Positions 45,666 through 54,170 of a stretch of 64,000 bases of DNA are shown here, one piece after another (within the stretch, counting starts at the first letter, position 1; the number at the start of each line of letters is the position of its first letter). A program made the position numbers and the translations under genes. Below the pieces are notes generated by a model that did not search any database, was not told the DNA's origin, and saw nothing but the letters and a program-made list of their open reading frames with translations. Origin of the DNA: Agathobacter sp. (lineage in GTDB: Bacteria > Bacillota > Clostridia > Lachnospirales > Lachnospiraceae); NCBI GenBank assembly GCA_022769125.1, contig JALEKN010000033.1, positions 1 through 64,000 of the forward strand, in the 5' to 3' direction.

Positions 45666-46814
45666 TTATAGCAATGACTTGTAAAGCTCTGCGATCTCCT
45701 CAACGCTTGTCTCGCGCGGATTACCCGGACGGCATGCATCGTCATAAGCAGACTGTGCAAGGAACGGAATGTCCTCCGGCTTTACGATTTCCTTTAAGTC
45801 AGCCGGGATTCCAACATCCTGTGAGAGCTGTCTTACGGCATCGATTGCTGCCTTTCTGTATTCTTCCTGTGTCATGTCATCGACACCCTTTACACCCATT
45901 GCTCTTGCGATCTCACGGTACTTCTCACCGGTAGCCGGAGCATTATACTCCATAACGGTCGGAAGGATGATCGCGTTGGCAATGCCGTGCGGCGTATCAT
46001 ACAGAGCACCTAGTGGATGTGCCATGGAGTGAACGATTCCAAGTCCTACGTTTGAGAAGCCCATTCCTGCAACATACTGTCCGAGTGCCATATCCGCTCT
46101 GCCCTCCGGTGTATTGGCAACAGCGCCGCGCAGGGAGCGCGCGATGATCTCGATTGCCTTTAAGTGGAACATATCGGAAAGCTCCCATGCTCCCGCGGTG
46201 ATATATCCCTCGATCGCATGTGTGAGCGCGTCCATTCCGGTAGCAGCCGTAAGTCCCTTCGGCATGGAGGACATCATATCCGGGTCAACAAAAGCGACAA
46301 CCGGGATATCCTTCGGATCTACGCACACCATCTTGCGGTTCTTCTCAACATCGGTGATAACATAATTGATCGTAACCTCTGCTGCTGTTCCGGCAGTTGT
46401 CGGTACTGCAAAGATTGGAACACATTTATTCTTGGTAGGAGCAACGCCCTCTAGGCTTCTTACGTCTGCAAAATCCGGATTATTGATGATGATGCCGATT
46501 GCCTTTGCGGTATCCATGGATGAACCGCCGCCGATCGCGATGATATAATCTGCGCCGGATGCCTTGTAGGCTGCCACTCCGGTCTGTACATTCTCGATGG
46601 TCGGGTTTGGCTTGATGTTGGAATATAGCTCATAATCAAGCTTTGCTGCCTCTAATACGTCGAGTACCTTCTTGGTCACTCCAAACTTCACAAGATCCGG
46701 ATCAGAGCATACAAAAGCCTTCTTGAAGCTTCTTCCGATTGCCTCGTCTGCGATGCTTGCGATCGCTCCTGCGCCATGATAAGACGTCTCGTTCAGTACA
46801 AATCTGTTTGCCAT
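45666..46814 (-). CDS. fucO: Iron-containing alcohol dehydrogenase, lactaldehyde reductase type
   Basis: 382 residues, the length of E. coli FucO and very similar to it by eye across the chain: ANRFVLNET start, GGGSSMDTAKAIG for the NAD site, TTAGTAAEVT, and iron ligands in DALTHAIEGY, HSMAHPLGA and DTPHGIANA. It reduces lactaldehyde to 1,2-propanediol or a related aldehyde. The ATG at 46814 has GGAGGG 9 nt upstream; a longer frame to 46913 has no support. Single gene. 1,2-propanediol use needs B12 in some bacteria and the B12 operon is nearby, but that link is only suggestive. Confidence 0.9.
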   Translation of the reverse strand: MANRFVLNETSYHGAGAIASIADEAIGRSFKKAFVCSDPDLVKFGVTKKVLDVLEAAKLDYELYSNIKPNPTIENVQTGVAAYKASGADYIIAIGGGSSMDTAKAIGIIINNPDFADVRSLEGVAPTKNKCVPIFAVPTTAGTAAEVTINYVITDVEKNRKMVCVDPKDIPVVAFVDPDMMSSMPKGLTAATGMDALTHAIEGYITAGAWELSDMFHLKAIEIIARSLRGAVANTPEGRADMALGQYVAGMGFSNVGLGIVHSMAHPLGALYDTPHGIANAIILPTVMEYNAPATGEKYREIARAMGVKGVDDMTQEEYRKAAIDAVRQLSQDVGIPADLKEIVKPEDIPFLAQSAYDDACRPGNPRETSVEEIAELYKSLL

Positions 46815-46935
46815 AAAATTTACCCTCCTGCTTGTAGATAATAGTAATTTTATCTTATAGAAAAATCTGCTTCTCCGGCGGAAATTTTCTAGTCCTATTG
46901 TACCATATTTCACTCTGCATCACAACATTTAAATT

Positions 46936-47262
46936 CTAAAGAATATGTATCAAAAGCATGCACGTTGCGGTTCCAAGCAGAATGCTGACAAGGGTATTGT
47001 GCTTCCACTTGTAAGAGGCTGCTGTAGCGATCACACCGGCGATCTCCGGTATCCCGGTATGTACCCAGTCCGTCCGCACATCCTTTAGGCAATATACGAT
47101 CAGAACCGCCATAATTGCCTGCGGAAGCAGCTTTCCCAGCCGTTCCAGCCAGCCCGGCATCCCATGTTCACCCCGAAAAGCAAGAAACGGTAATGCGCGC
47201 AGGAAAAATGTGATTGCTGCCGACAATGCGATCGCAGCAGCGATATATCCGTACTTACTCAT
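46936..47262 (-). CDS. azlD: AzlD-family branched-chain amino acid export subunit
   Basis: 108 residues, four hydrophobic helices, typical short AzlD partner. The stretch FLRALPFLAF and LPQAIMAVLIVYCL are family-typical. Works with AzlC as an exporter of branched-chain amino acids or analogues. Overlaps the azlC stop by 8 bp. Confidence 0.9.
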   Translation of the reverse strand: MSKYGYIAAAIALSAAITFFLRALPFLAFRGEHGMPGWLERLGKLLPQAIMAVLIVYCLKDVRTDWVHTGIPEIAGVIATAASYKWKHNTLVSILLGTATCMLLIHIL

Positions 47263-47935
47263 GTGCCGCTCCCTTCTGCCCTGTCATGGCGATCAGGATT
47301 CCGGAGGTGACAAGCAGTGCCGGAAGCATGAAGGAGGATGCGCCAAAGATAAACAGACACACGATTCCCACGGCAAGCCCGATAAGTGCCGGTCTGTGTG
47401 AGGTATTTTTCTCCCACTGATCAATAAAAATGATCACAAACAGCGCCGTCATACAGAAGTCGATCCCCTCCATATCATACGGGATCAACTGTCCGAGCAC
47501 GCCTCCAAGCACGGCTCCGAGCATCCAATAACCGCGTGAAAACAATGCAACATAAAACATCATATCCTGCCGCTCCTTTTTCGGCATATCCGCCTCCAAG
47601 GTCGTATTCACCGCAAAGGTTTCGTCCGTCATCGTGTGGATCATATACCATTTGCGCTTTCCCATCGCTTTAAATTCATCCAGAAACGCAAGGCTGTAAA
47701 AGCTCTGCCTGCTGTTCATCAAAAAAGCGGTCAGTGCGATCGTCACAAGCGATGCCCCGCCGCTTAAGAATGTAATAAGAACGAACTGGAAAGCCCCAGT
47801 GTAAACCGTCATGCTGACAAGCAAAGACAGATACCATGCAAACCCGGACTCCTCCATCATAATTCCATACGCCATTGCCACAAAGATATAACTGCACATG
47901 ATCGGCAATGATTTGATAAATGCTCTTTTCTTCAT
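47255..47935 (-). CDS. azlC: AzlC-family branched-chain amino acid permease
   Basis: 226 residues with about eight helices and the AzlC patterns YTGAFQFVLI and MNSRQSFYSLAFL. Large subunit of the AzlCD exporter. It starts 22 bp after the Cys-rich protein of the corrinoid operon on the same strand with no obvious terminator between, so read-through from the B12 genes is possible. Confidence 0.92.
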   Translation of the reverse strand: MKKRAFIKSLPIMCSYIFVAMAYGIMMEESGFAWYLSLLVSMTVYTGAFQFVLITFLSGGASLVTIALTAFLMNSRQSFYSLAFLDEFKAMGKRKWYMIHTMTDETFAVNTTLEADMPKKERQDMMFYVALFSRGYWMLGAVLGGVLGQLIPYDMEGIDFCMTALFVIIFIDQWEKNTSHRPALIGLAVGIVCLFIFGASSFMLPALLVTSGILIAMTGQKGAAHE

Positions 47936-47957
47936 ACTTATACTCTCTTTTGCATCT

Positions 47958-48194
47958 CTATTTCTTTAAAAACTGTATGATGATGTCGTAATTCTCCGGC
48001 TGATGCGGGAATGTACAGTCTGTACAGACCTTGATCGTCCTTCCGTTCTTCTCCATGTAGCCTGGCTTGCCCGGACAGTGTTCCCTGTTGTACAGCGGGC
48101 AGTAGCAGAACAGGCAGTTAAAATCCGAAAGTCCCTTGTGGCACGGAAAATACTTGCATGCCCGGTTTTCAAAAAAGCGATACGAATTTTCCAT
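47958..48194 (-). CDS. Cysteine-rich small protein of corrinoid operons
   Basis: 78 residues with eight or nine Cys: ACKYFPCHK, CLFCYCPLY, REHCPG and VCTDCTFPH. This pattern is the Cys-rich small domain family often found by or fused to cobalamin genes; role unknown, possibly a metal or iron-sulfur protein delivering cobalt or electrons. It follows cbiA by 6 bp, so it is co-translated in the B12 operon. Confidence 0.85.
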   Translation of the reverse strand: MENSYRFFENRACKYFPCHKGLSDFNCLFCYCPLYNREHCPGKPGYMEKNGRTIKVCTDCTFPHQPENYDIIIQFLKK

Positions 48195-48200
48195 ATCCGC

Positions 48201-49574
48201 TTACTTCCTTTCCTTATGGTATTGTGCTGCGATCTCGACAATATGCGCCGCAAACGCCGGATTGGACGGATAGTAAAGATGCGGAAACCCGATAAACCAC
48301 CGTGCATTTTTGTTCACGCACGCATAGGTTCTTCCCGTTACCGGCTTTAAAGCCACGCAGTCCGTTCCGTTTGCCTCACTGTCAAAATAGTGGAACTCAT
48401 GTCCGCGGATATGTCCGTTCTCCGGCAGGAAAGCAGGCTCCTTCTCGGACAGCTCAATGTAGCCGAACCGGACCAATCTGCCCGTATCGTAGCATTTGGC
48501 ATCCAGCACCCCAGCCATAGGATACGCCTTTCCATCCCTCGTTTCAAGAGACGTATGCAGATACATAAATCCGCCGCACTCCGCCACGACCGGCATACCG
48601 CCCTGTATCGCACGCCGGATCTCACACAGCATACTGCTGTTGGCACTAAGCTGTGCGGCGTACAGTTCCGGGTAGCCGCCTCCAAGCAGAAGGGCGTCAC
48701 AGCCGTCCGGGAGCGCGCTGTCGTGGATCGGTGAGAAGAAGGCAAGCTCTGCTCCTGCCTCCTCCAACAGACGCAGATTATCCTCATAATAAAAGCAGAA
48801 TGCCTCATCTTTCGCCACCGCGATAACCGGATGTTCTTTCTCCGTTATGGTAGGCGCAGCTTCTCTTAGACCGTTATCCAATGCTTCTGCACTTTGCGCG
48901 ATCTTTGTAATTGCCGAAAGTGAAACCGTCTTTTGCAGCTCATCTGCAGTCTGCTTTAACTGCTGCTTTATGCCTGCGATCTCGTCCGGCAGCTTCAGTC
49001 CAAGGTGTCTGCTTTCGAGTTGAAGCTCCTTCTGCTCCGGGAAGTAACCTACCACTTCAATGTGCAGTTCCTCCTCCAGAAGCGGCTTTAAGGTCTCGTA
49101 ATAGCCCTTTGACATCCGGTTGAGCAGAACCCCTTTGATCAGATGTTCCTTATCATACGCTAAAAAGCCCGCAATTGCAGCGATAACCGAGCGTCCCATT
49201 CCTTTCGCATCTACGACCAGAAGGATCGGTGTCCTTGTGATGGATGCCAGATGGTAGGAGGAGCCTTCCTTTCGGATTCCGCCCAGCCCGTCGTACAGCC
49301 CCATCACACCTTCTAAAACCGCAAAATCCTGCGGCGTGTAGTTCTGCAAAAAGAGCTGCTTCGTCTCCTCTTCCCCTGTAAAGAAAGTATCAAGGTTTTT
49401 GGAGGAAATATCAAGTATTTTTTTGTGGAACATCGGATCGATATAATCTGGACCGCATTTGTATGCAACCACCTGCTCTCCCGCATCCTTTAACGCCTGT
49501 AAGAGCGCGCAGGTGATCGTTGTTTTTCCGCTTCCGCTTTTTAGCGCGGCAATCATGATTCGATTACGTTTCAT
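48201..49574 (-). CDS. cbiA: Cobyrinate a,c-diamide synthase (CbiA)
   Basis: 457 residues, standard length. N-terminal ATP-binding domain starts IAALKSGSGKTT; the C-terminal class I glutamine amidotransferase domain has GGGYPELYA and VVAECGGFMYL with the catalytic Cys, and a late His region (GHEFHY). It amidates the a and c side chains of cobyrinate using glutamine. Its ATG overlaps the stop of the CbiJET gene (ATGA). Confidence 0.95.
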   Translation of the reverse strand: MKRNRIMIAALKSGSGKTTITCALLQALKDAGEQVVAYKCGPDYIDPMFHKKILDISSKNLDTFFTGEEETKQLFLQNYTPQDFAVLEGVMGLYDGLGGIRKEGSSYHLASITRTPILLVVDAKGMGRSVIAAIAGFLAYDKEHLIKGVLLNRMSKGYYETLKPLLEEELHIEVVGYFPEQKELQLESRHLGLKLPDEIAGIKQQLKQTADELQKTVSLSAITKIAQSAEALDNGLREAAPTITEKEHPVIAVAKDEAFCFYYEDNLRLLEEAGAELAFFSPIHDSALPDGCDALLLGGGYPELYAAQLSANSSMLCEIRRAIQGGMPVVAECGGFMYLHTSLETRDGKAYPMAGVLDAKCYDTGRLVRFGYIELSEKEPAFLPENGHIRGHEFHYFDSEANGTDCVALKPVTGRTYACVNKNARWFIGFPHLYYPSNPAFAAHIVEIAAQYHKERK

Positions 49575-51622
49575 ATCCTAACCTCATTTTCCTCTTGTTC
49601 GCAAAAGGTAAAAGCGCATACCCAGACCGGATTCTCCGCCTGCATCAGATGGTAACTTCCTGCCACCTTCGTCCTGCTGACCTGCATCTGCACCATCTCT
49701 TCGTGCTCTACAGGATACCGATGGAGCAGCTCCTGTACCTTGCAGATCGTCTCTACCGTGATCGCGTTGAGCACCACTCGCATCCCTGGATTGATCCGGT
49801 ACAGGGTCTGTAAAATCTTCTCCAGATTACCGCCGCTGCCGCCAATAAATGCGTGTGTTGCCTTCGGAAGCTCCGCCAGCCCATCCGGTGCATCCGCCTG
49901 AATGATCTTAATATTTTCAAATCCAAAATGGGCTTTGTTCTCTTCAATTAAACAGACCGCTTCCGGCTTCTTTTCTATGGCAAACACCGTTACATCATCG
50001 GATAGGCCCGCTATCTCCACCGCGATCGATCCTGTTCCGCTTCCGATGTCATACACCACCGCGCCCCTGTAAAGTCCCAGCTTGCAGATACTGACTTCCC
50101 GCACTTCTTCTTTTGTCATAGGAACTTTCCCACGGATAAATGCCTCATCCGCCCATCCGTGCGTAAGGGCTTTTGGTCTTACGTTTGGGTTTTTGATCAG
50201 GCAGATATAAAGCCCTTCTTCCGTGACATCTCTGCACGCCTCCGGGGTCAATGTCTTAATTTCCTGCTGCGGATAAGAGAGCTGATATCCCACCATGACA
50301 TCACAATCATTCAGTCCATGTTCGCACAAAAGTTCCCCAAGCTTTCTTACATCCTTTGCCCCCGACATCAACAGAAATACTTTCTGCTCCTGCCGGATCT
50401 TTTCTGCCAGATTTGGAAGTTTCTTTCCATGAATGCTGTATATCGCCGCATCCTGATAACTTTCCCTGGTACATGACGCGAAATATGCCACCGAAGAAAT
50501 TCCCGGCAATACACAGATGGAAGCTCGCAGCCGTCCTGCAGTCACTTCATTCTGCAACGCCTGGCAGAGTGCCTGACAGCCGCTGTAGAATCCGCTGTCC
50601 CCAGAAAACAGGATGACAACATTTTTCATGTTTGTACAAACTTCCGTTTCCTGCAATTCCATCAAATATGGAATGATCCGGTCAGCAGAATAAAAAGGCC
50701 TTTTCTCCAGCCGCGGCTGATACGGTTCGATCAGTCTTGCCGCACCTAACAAAATGTCCGCACTCTCGATTGTTTCAAACACTTCTCTCGTAAGGCTTTC
50801 CCTGCTACCCATGCCAACGCCTGCCAGCACAATATGAAATTGTTGCTGTGCCATAATCTCTACGCCACAAATGCGTTCTATGCCCTTACATACCTCTGTA
50901 AAGGTGCTGCCCTCCGGCTCCTCTTCACGTCCGATGACAAGGACCGGAATATTTGCATTCTTTGCCGCTTCAAGCTTCTCCTGAAATCCCCCGGTTCTTC
51001 CGCTTTGTTTTGTGACCAGACATCCTATCTGATACTGCCGGATTATTGCCTCGTTCATCTCAGCGGTAAACGGTCCCTGCAATGCAAGGATCTGTTTTCC
51101 AGCAATCCCTTGTTCCATACAGATTCCAATGCTTTCAAGTCCCGGAAGTACGCGTACATACAGCCTGTCCTTCAGTTCCTTTATGCCTGCATACACCGGA
51201 AGCTCCTTGCTTCCCGTTGTCAGCAGGATATTTCCTGGAATGTGCTTTAATGCATCCGCGCACGCCTCATTACTTTCAAAGTAGGAGATATTTTCATAAT
51301 CGCTTTTCTGACCAAACTCCCGCCGCAGGCGAAAATACGGGATGTCCATTCCCGAAAGGGCAGCCTTTATGTTGTCCGTTACTACCTTTGCATACGGGTG
51401 GGTGGCATCCACGACCGCCGCGTAGTCCCGCTCCTTCAAAAACGCATGGATTTCTTCCTGATCCATTCTTCCGCAGTGGACACTTACGAGCGGATGCTCC
51501 TTTTGCACGATCTCTCCATATTCCGTTGCGACGCATACTGTATGTCTGATGCCCACGTCCGCCAGACACTCAGAGAGTCGTCTGCCCTCCGTTGTCCCCG
51601 CAAATATCAGTATTTCCTTCAA
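49571..51622 (-). CDS. cbiJET: CbiJ-CbiE-CbiT three-domain fusion
   Basis: 683 residues joining three enzymes. Residues ~1-255 are CbiJ/CobK, cobalt-precorrin-6A reductase (IFAGTTEGRRL, VDATHPYA). About 258-460 is CbiE, a tetrapyrrole methylase (VLAGVGMGSRESL, LFSGDSGFYSG). About 470-683 is CbiT, the decarboxylating methylase (VYDIGSGTGSIAVEIA, FIGGSGGNL). Together they reduce cobalt-precorrin-6A, methylate C5 and C15 and decarboxylate C12. CbiE-CbiT fusions (CobL) are common; adding CbiJ is less so. The start overlaps the cbiH 3' end by 53 bp. Confidence 0.93.
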   Translation of the reverse strand: MKEILIFAGTTEGRRLSECLADVGIRHTVCVATEYGEIVQKEHPLVSVHCGRMDQEEIHAFLKERDYAAVVDATHPYAKVVTDNIKAALSGMDIPYFRLRREFGQKSDYENISYFESNEACADALKHIPGNILLTTGSKELPVYAGIKELKDRLYVRVLPGLESIGICMEQGIAGKQILALQGPFTAEMNEAIIRQYQIGCLVTKQSGRTGGFQEKLEAAKNANIPVLVIGREEEPEGSTFTEVCKGIERICGVEIMAQQQFHIVLAGVGMGSRESLTREVFETIESADILLGAARLIEPYQPRLEKRPFYSADRIIPYLMELQETEVCTNMKNVVILFSGDSGFYSGCQALCQALQNEVTAGRLRASICVLPGISSVAYFASCTRESYQDAAIYSIHGKKLPNLAEKIRQEQKVFLLMSGAKDVRKLGELLCEHGLNDCDVMVGYQLSYPQQEIKTLTPEACRDVTEEGLYICLIKNPNVRPKALTHGWADEAFIRGKVPMTKEEVREVSICKLGLYRGAVVYDIGSGTGSIAVEIAGLSDDVTVFAIEKKPEAVCLIEENKAHFGFENIKIIQADAPDGLAELPKATHAFIGGSGGNLEKILQTLYRINPGMRVVLNAITVETICKVQELLHRYPVEHEEMVQMQVSRTKVAGSYHLMQAENPVWVCAFTFCEQEENEVRI

Positions 51623-52349
51623 TGTCGTACCCTCTCTTTGTAATCAGCTTTCCATCGATCTGCTTTGAGCCGGAATTTCCGATGAACACGGTCGTAAACA
51701 TATTGACCTCGGTATCCCGCAGTTCCGCTAACGTACAGGTGGCGGATCTCGTTCCCTCTCTTCCGATATTCTCCACATAGCCGCAGGCTCTCTGCGGCTC
51801 GATCACCCGAAGCAGGATGTCACAGGCACGCTTCAGATAATCCTTGCGCTTGTGGCTCGAAGGGTTGTAGATTGCAATAGCAAAATCTCCCTGCGCCGCT
51901 GCAAGCAGCCGCCGCTCGATCTTTTCCCACGGTGTGAGCAGATCGCTTAAGCTGATGACGCAGAAATCATGGTTTAACGGTGCACCAAGGACAGCCGCCC
52001 CGCTTGTCGCTGCCGTGATTCCCGCAATGACGACAAGCTCCGTATCCGGGTACTCCCTTCCGACCTCAAACATCAGGGACGCAAGCCCGTATACCCCGGC
52101 ATCCCCGCTGCAGATAAGTGCTACCTTTTTTCCTTTTTGGGCTTCCTCAAAACACAGCTGGCACCGTTCGGTCTCCTGACGCATTGGTGTCGTTTTCATC
52201 TCTTTCTTTGCAAACCGTTCGCCCAAAAGCTTCACATAGACAGTATAGCCGACAATAACATCTGCCTGATCTAAGGCGTAAAGTGCCTCCTGCGTCATCA
52301 TCGCTTCTTTCCCCGGTCCGATTCCCACAATGTATATCGTATTCTTCAA
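51570..52349 (-). CDS. cbiH: Precorrin-3B/cobalt-factor III C17-methyltransferase (CbiH)
   Basis: About 259 residues: IYIVGIGPGKEAMMTQEAL (SAM-binding start), CSGDAGVYGLASLMFE, ITAATSGAAVLGAPL and AIYNPSSHKR are CbiH/CobJ features. It methylates C17 and contracts the ring. No ATG is near the start; a TTG at 52349 has GGAG 8 nt upstream, a GTG at 52358 is closer to it. cbiG overlaps this gene by about 200 bp in another frame; removing one A from the A5 run at 52368-52372 would join the two as one protein. Confidence 0.9.
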   Translation of the reverse strand: MKNTIYIVGIGPGKEAMMTQEALYALDQADVIVGYTVYVKLLGERFAKKEMKTTPMRQETERCQLCFEEAQKGKKVALICSGDAGVYGLASLMFEVGREYPDTELVVIAGITAATSGAAVLGAPLNHDFCVISLSDLLTPWEKIERRLLAAAQGDFAIAIYNPSSHKRKDYLKRACDILLRVIEPQRACGYVENIGREGTRSATCTLAELRDTEVNMFTTVFIGNSGSKQIDGKLITKRGYDIEGNTDICGDNGGQTTL

Positions 52350-53406
52350 ATGACACACTCCATTCTCTTTTTGCGATTGCGATCGTCATACCATCCCTCG
52401 CACACTTTGGCAGTACAAGCGCCGCATGTTCCCCACACGCCTTCAGCGCTGCCCGCTCACATACATTATCCACACCAACCTGTTCCTGTACAAAATCCGA
52501 CGCGTGAATGCTTCCCGCAACTGCGTTAAGTTCTTCCGCCGTATAGGTTAAAAATGGAATATTCTCTTTCCTGCTCCAATCCAGAAAGCAGGCTTCATCC
52601 TTTTTCCGGTCGATCGAGGCAAGTGCCGCTACACATTCCTTTGCGATCCCCGCTTCGCCAAGCTTTTCCTCGATAAACTCTGTGACCGTCTGCGGTTCCT
52701 TTCCCCGCTTACAGCCCATTCCGATCGCATAAGCCTTCGGACACAGCCAGAGCTTTGCGCTGCCGTCTGCCGGCTTTTCCTCTGCGACTAAGACATCCAC
52801 CGGTGCCTCCGGTGGATACGGAATAAGCACAACCTCTTCCGGTATCCTTGTCCCTTCAGCCAGATGCCCGGATGCAACCGACATGGTGATCCGCTCACCG
52901 GCAAGAACCTTTGCCGATACCTTTGCAATCCCATCCTTATTGACCACGGACAGGCGGTTTTTCTTTGCGAACAGGTCGATCGCCAGCCTGCCGTTTAGAT
53001 CTGTTGCGGTCGTGATGACCGCCGTTGCTCCAAGCAGAGCTTCCACCTGCCTCGCAAGTGCATTCGCGCCGCCTAAATGACCGGAAAGGATCGGGATGAC
53101 ATAAGCCCCCATTTCATCCATGACAAGTACCGGACTGTCGCTTCGCTTATCTGCGATAAATGGGGCGATTGCCCTCACCGCAATGCCGCATGCACCGATG
53201 AAAATAAGGCCTTTTTTCTCCCGCATCTGCGCACCTGTCCAGTCTGCAAGGCTCTCTGTGATCCATTGGATCTCTCCGTGATCCCCGCTGTTTTTCAGCT
53301 GTGAACACTTCGTATAGAGTTGTAGCTGCTCTGTCTGCATCCGCTCTGCAAGACGCAGGGAAAGCTGCATCCCACGCTCCGTAAAACTGACAACACTTAG
53401 CTTCAT
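52147..53406 (-). CDS. cbiG: Cobalt-precorrin-5A hydrolase (CbiG) with out-of-frame tail
   Basis: 419 residues as read. Residues ~1-345 are a normal CbiG: IFIGACGIAVRAIAPFI, LSGHLGGANALA, TATDLNG and the C-terminal GMGCKRGKEP and VDNVCERAAL. It opens the lactone to release acetaldehyde. After IAIAKREW (about 52365) the sequence stops looking like CbiG and is simply cbiH read in another frame for about 210 bp to the stop at 52147. The true functional end is near the A5 run at 52368-52372, so the C-terminus is either an indel product or a read-through tail. Confidence 0.88.
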   Translation of the reverse strand: MKLSVVSFTERGMQLSLRLAERMQTEQLQLYTKCSQLKNSGDHGEIQWITESLADWTGAQMREKKGLIFIGACGIAVRAIAPFIADKRSDSPVLVMDEMGAYVIPILSGHLGGANALARQVEALLGATAVITTATDLNGRLAIDLFAKKNRLSVVNKDGIAKVSAKVLAGERITMSVASGHLAEGTRIPEEVVLIPYPPEAPVDVLVAEEKPADGSAKLWLCPKAYAIGMGCKRGKEPQTVTEFIEEKLGEAGIAKECVAALASIDRKKDEACFLDWSRKENIPFLTYTAEELNAVAGSIHASDFVQEQVGVDNVCERAALKACGEHAALVLPKCARDGMTIAIAKREWSVSFEEYDIHCGNRTGERSDDDAGGTLRLRSGRCYCRLYCLCEAFGRTVCKERDENDTNASGDRTVPAVF

Positions 53407-54170
53407 CTTTCCGTTTCCTCAGCTTTCCTGTACTCCGTTGAAAAATCTGGTGCGTACAATCTGGATTTCTTGTAATTCTGATGTGCGATCACGTCCCCCA
53501 CCAGAACCAACGCCGTCTTTTTGATCCCGTGCGCTCTTGCGACCTCCGGAAGTGTCTTTACTGTACATACATACGCTTCCTCCTCCGGCCAGGTTGCCTT
53601 ATAGACAAGTGCAGCCGGTGTTTCCTCCCGGTATCCTCCGGCAATCAGACTCCTGCTTAACTCCTCAAGCATCCCGGTACTTAAGTAGATTGCCATCGAT
53701 GCCTGATGTGCCGCAAAGCTCTCGATGCTTTCCTTTGGCGGAACCTTTGTCCTGCCCTCCATCCGGGTGATAATCAATGATTGGGAGATTTCTGGCAATG
53801 TATATTCCAGATTCAGCGAGGCTGCTGCCCCAAAGCATGCGCTAACCCCCGGACAACTCTCGTAAGCGATTTTAAGCTGCTCAAGTTCATCCATCTGCTC
53901 CCGCACGGCACCATATATACTCGGATCTCCCGTGTGCAGGCGGACGGTTGTGTTTCCCTTTTCTTCTGCTTCCTTTATGACTGCGATCACCTCATCCAGC
54001 GTCATCTTTGCGCTGTTATGGATTTCACAGCTTTGCTTCGCATATTCAAGCAGCTGTGGATTCACCAATGATCCCGCATAGATGATCACATCTGCTTTTT
54101 CAAGCAGTCTCATTCCCCGGACGGTGATCAGATCTGCTGCTCCTGTTCCTGCTCCAACAAAGTAAACCAT
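53403..54170 (-). CDS. cbiF: Precorrin-4/cobalt-precorrin-4 C11-methyltransferase (CbiF)
   Basis: 255 residues of the tetrapyrrole methylase family: VYFVGAGTGAADLITVRG, IYAGSLVN, LHTGDPSIYGA, CPGVSA and the ITRMEGRTKVP stretch are CbiF/CobM hallmarks. It methylates C11. Its stop overlaps the cbiG start (ATGA, 53403-53406) and its start lies inside the end of cbiD. Confidence 0.95.
   Translation of the reverse strand: MVYFVGAGTGAADLITVRGMRLLEKADVIIYAGSLVNPQLLEYAKQSCEIHNSAKMTLDEVIAVIKEAEEKGNTTVRLHTGDPSIYGAVREQMDELEQLKIAYESCPGVSACFGAAASLNLEYTLPEISQSLIITRMEGRTKVPPKESIESFAAHQASMAIYLSTGMLEELSRSLIAGGYREETPAALVYKATWPEEEAYVCTVKTLPEVARAHGIKKTALVLVGDVIAHQNYKKSRLYAPDFSTEYRKAEETER

Noticed and set aside
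46815-46913. Longer N-terminus of FucO
   Set aside because: The extra 33 residues have no similarity to FucO and no ribosome-binding site; GGAGGG marks the start at 46814.
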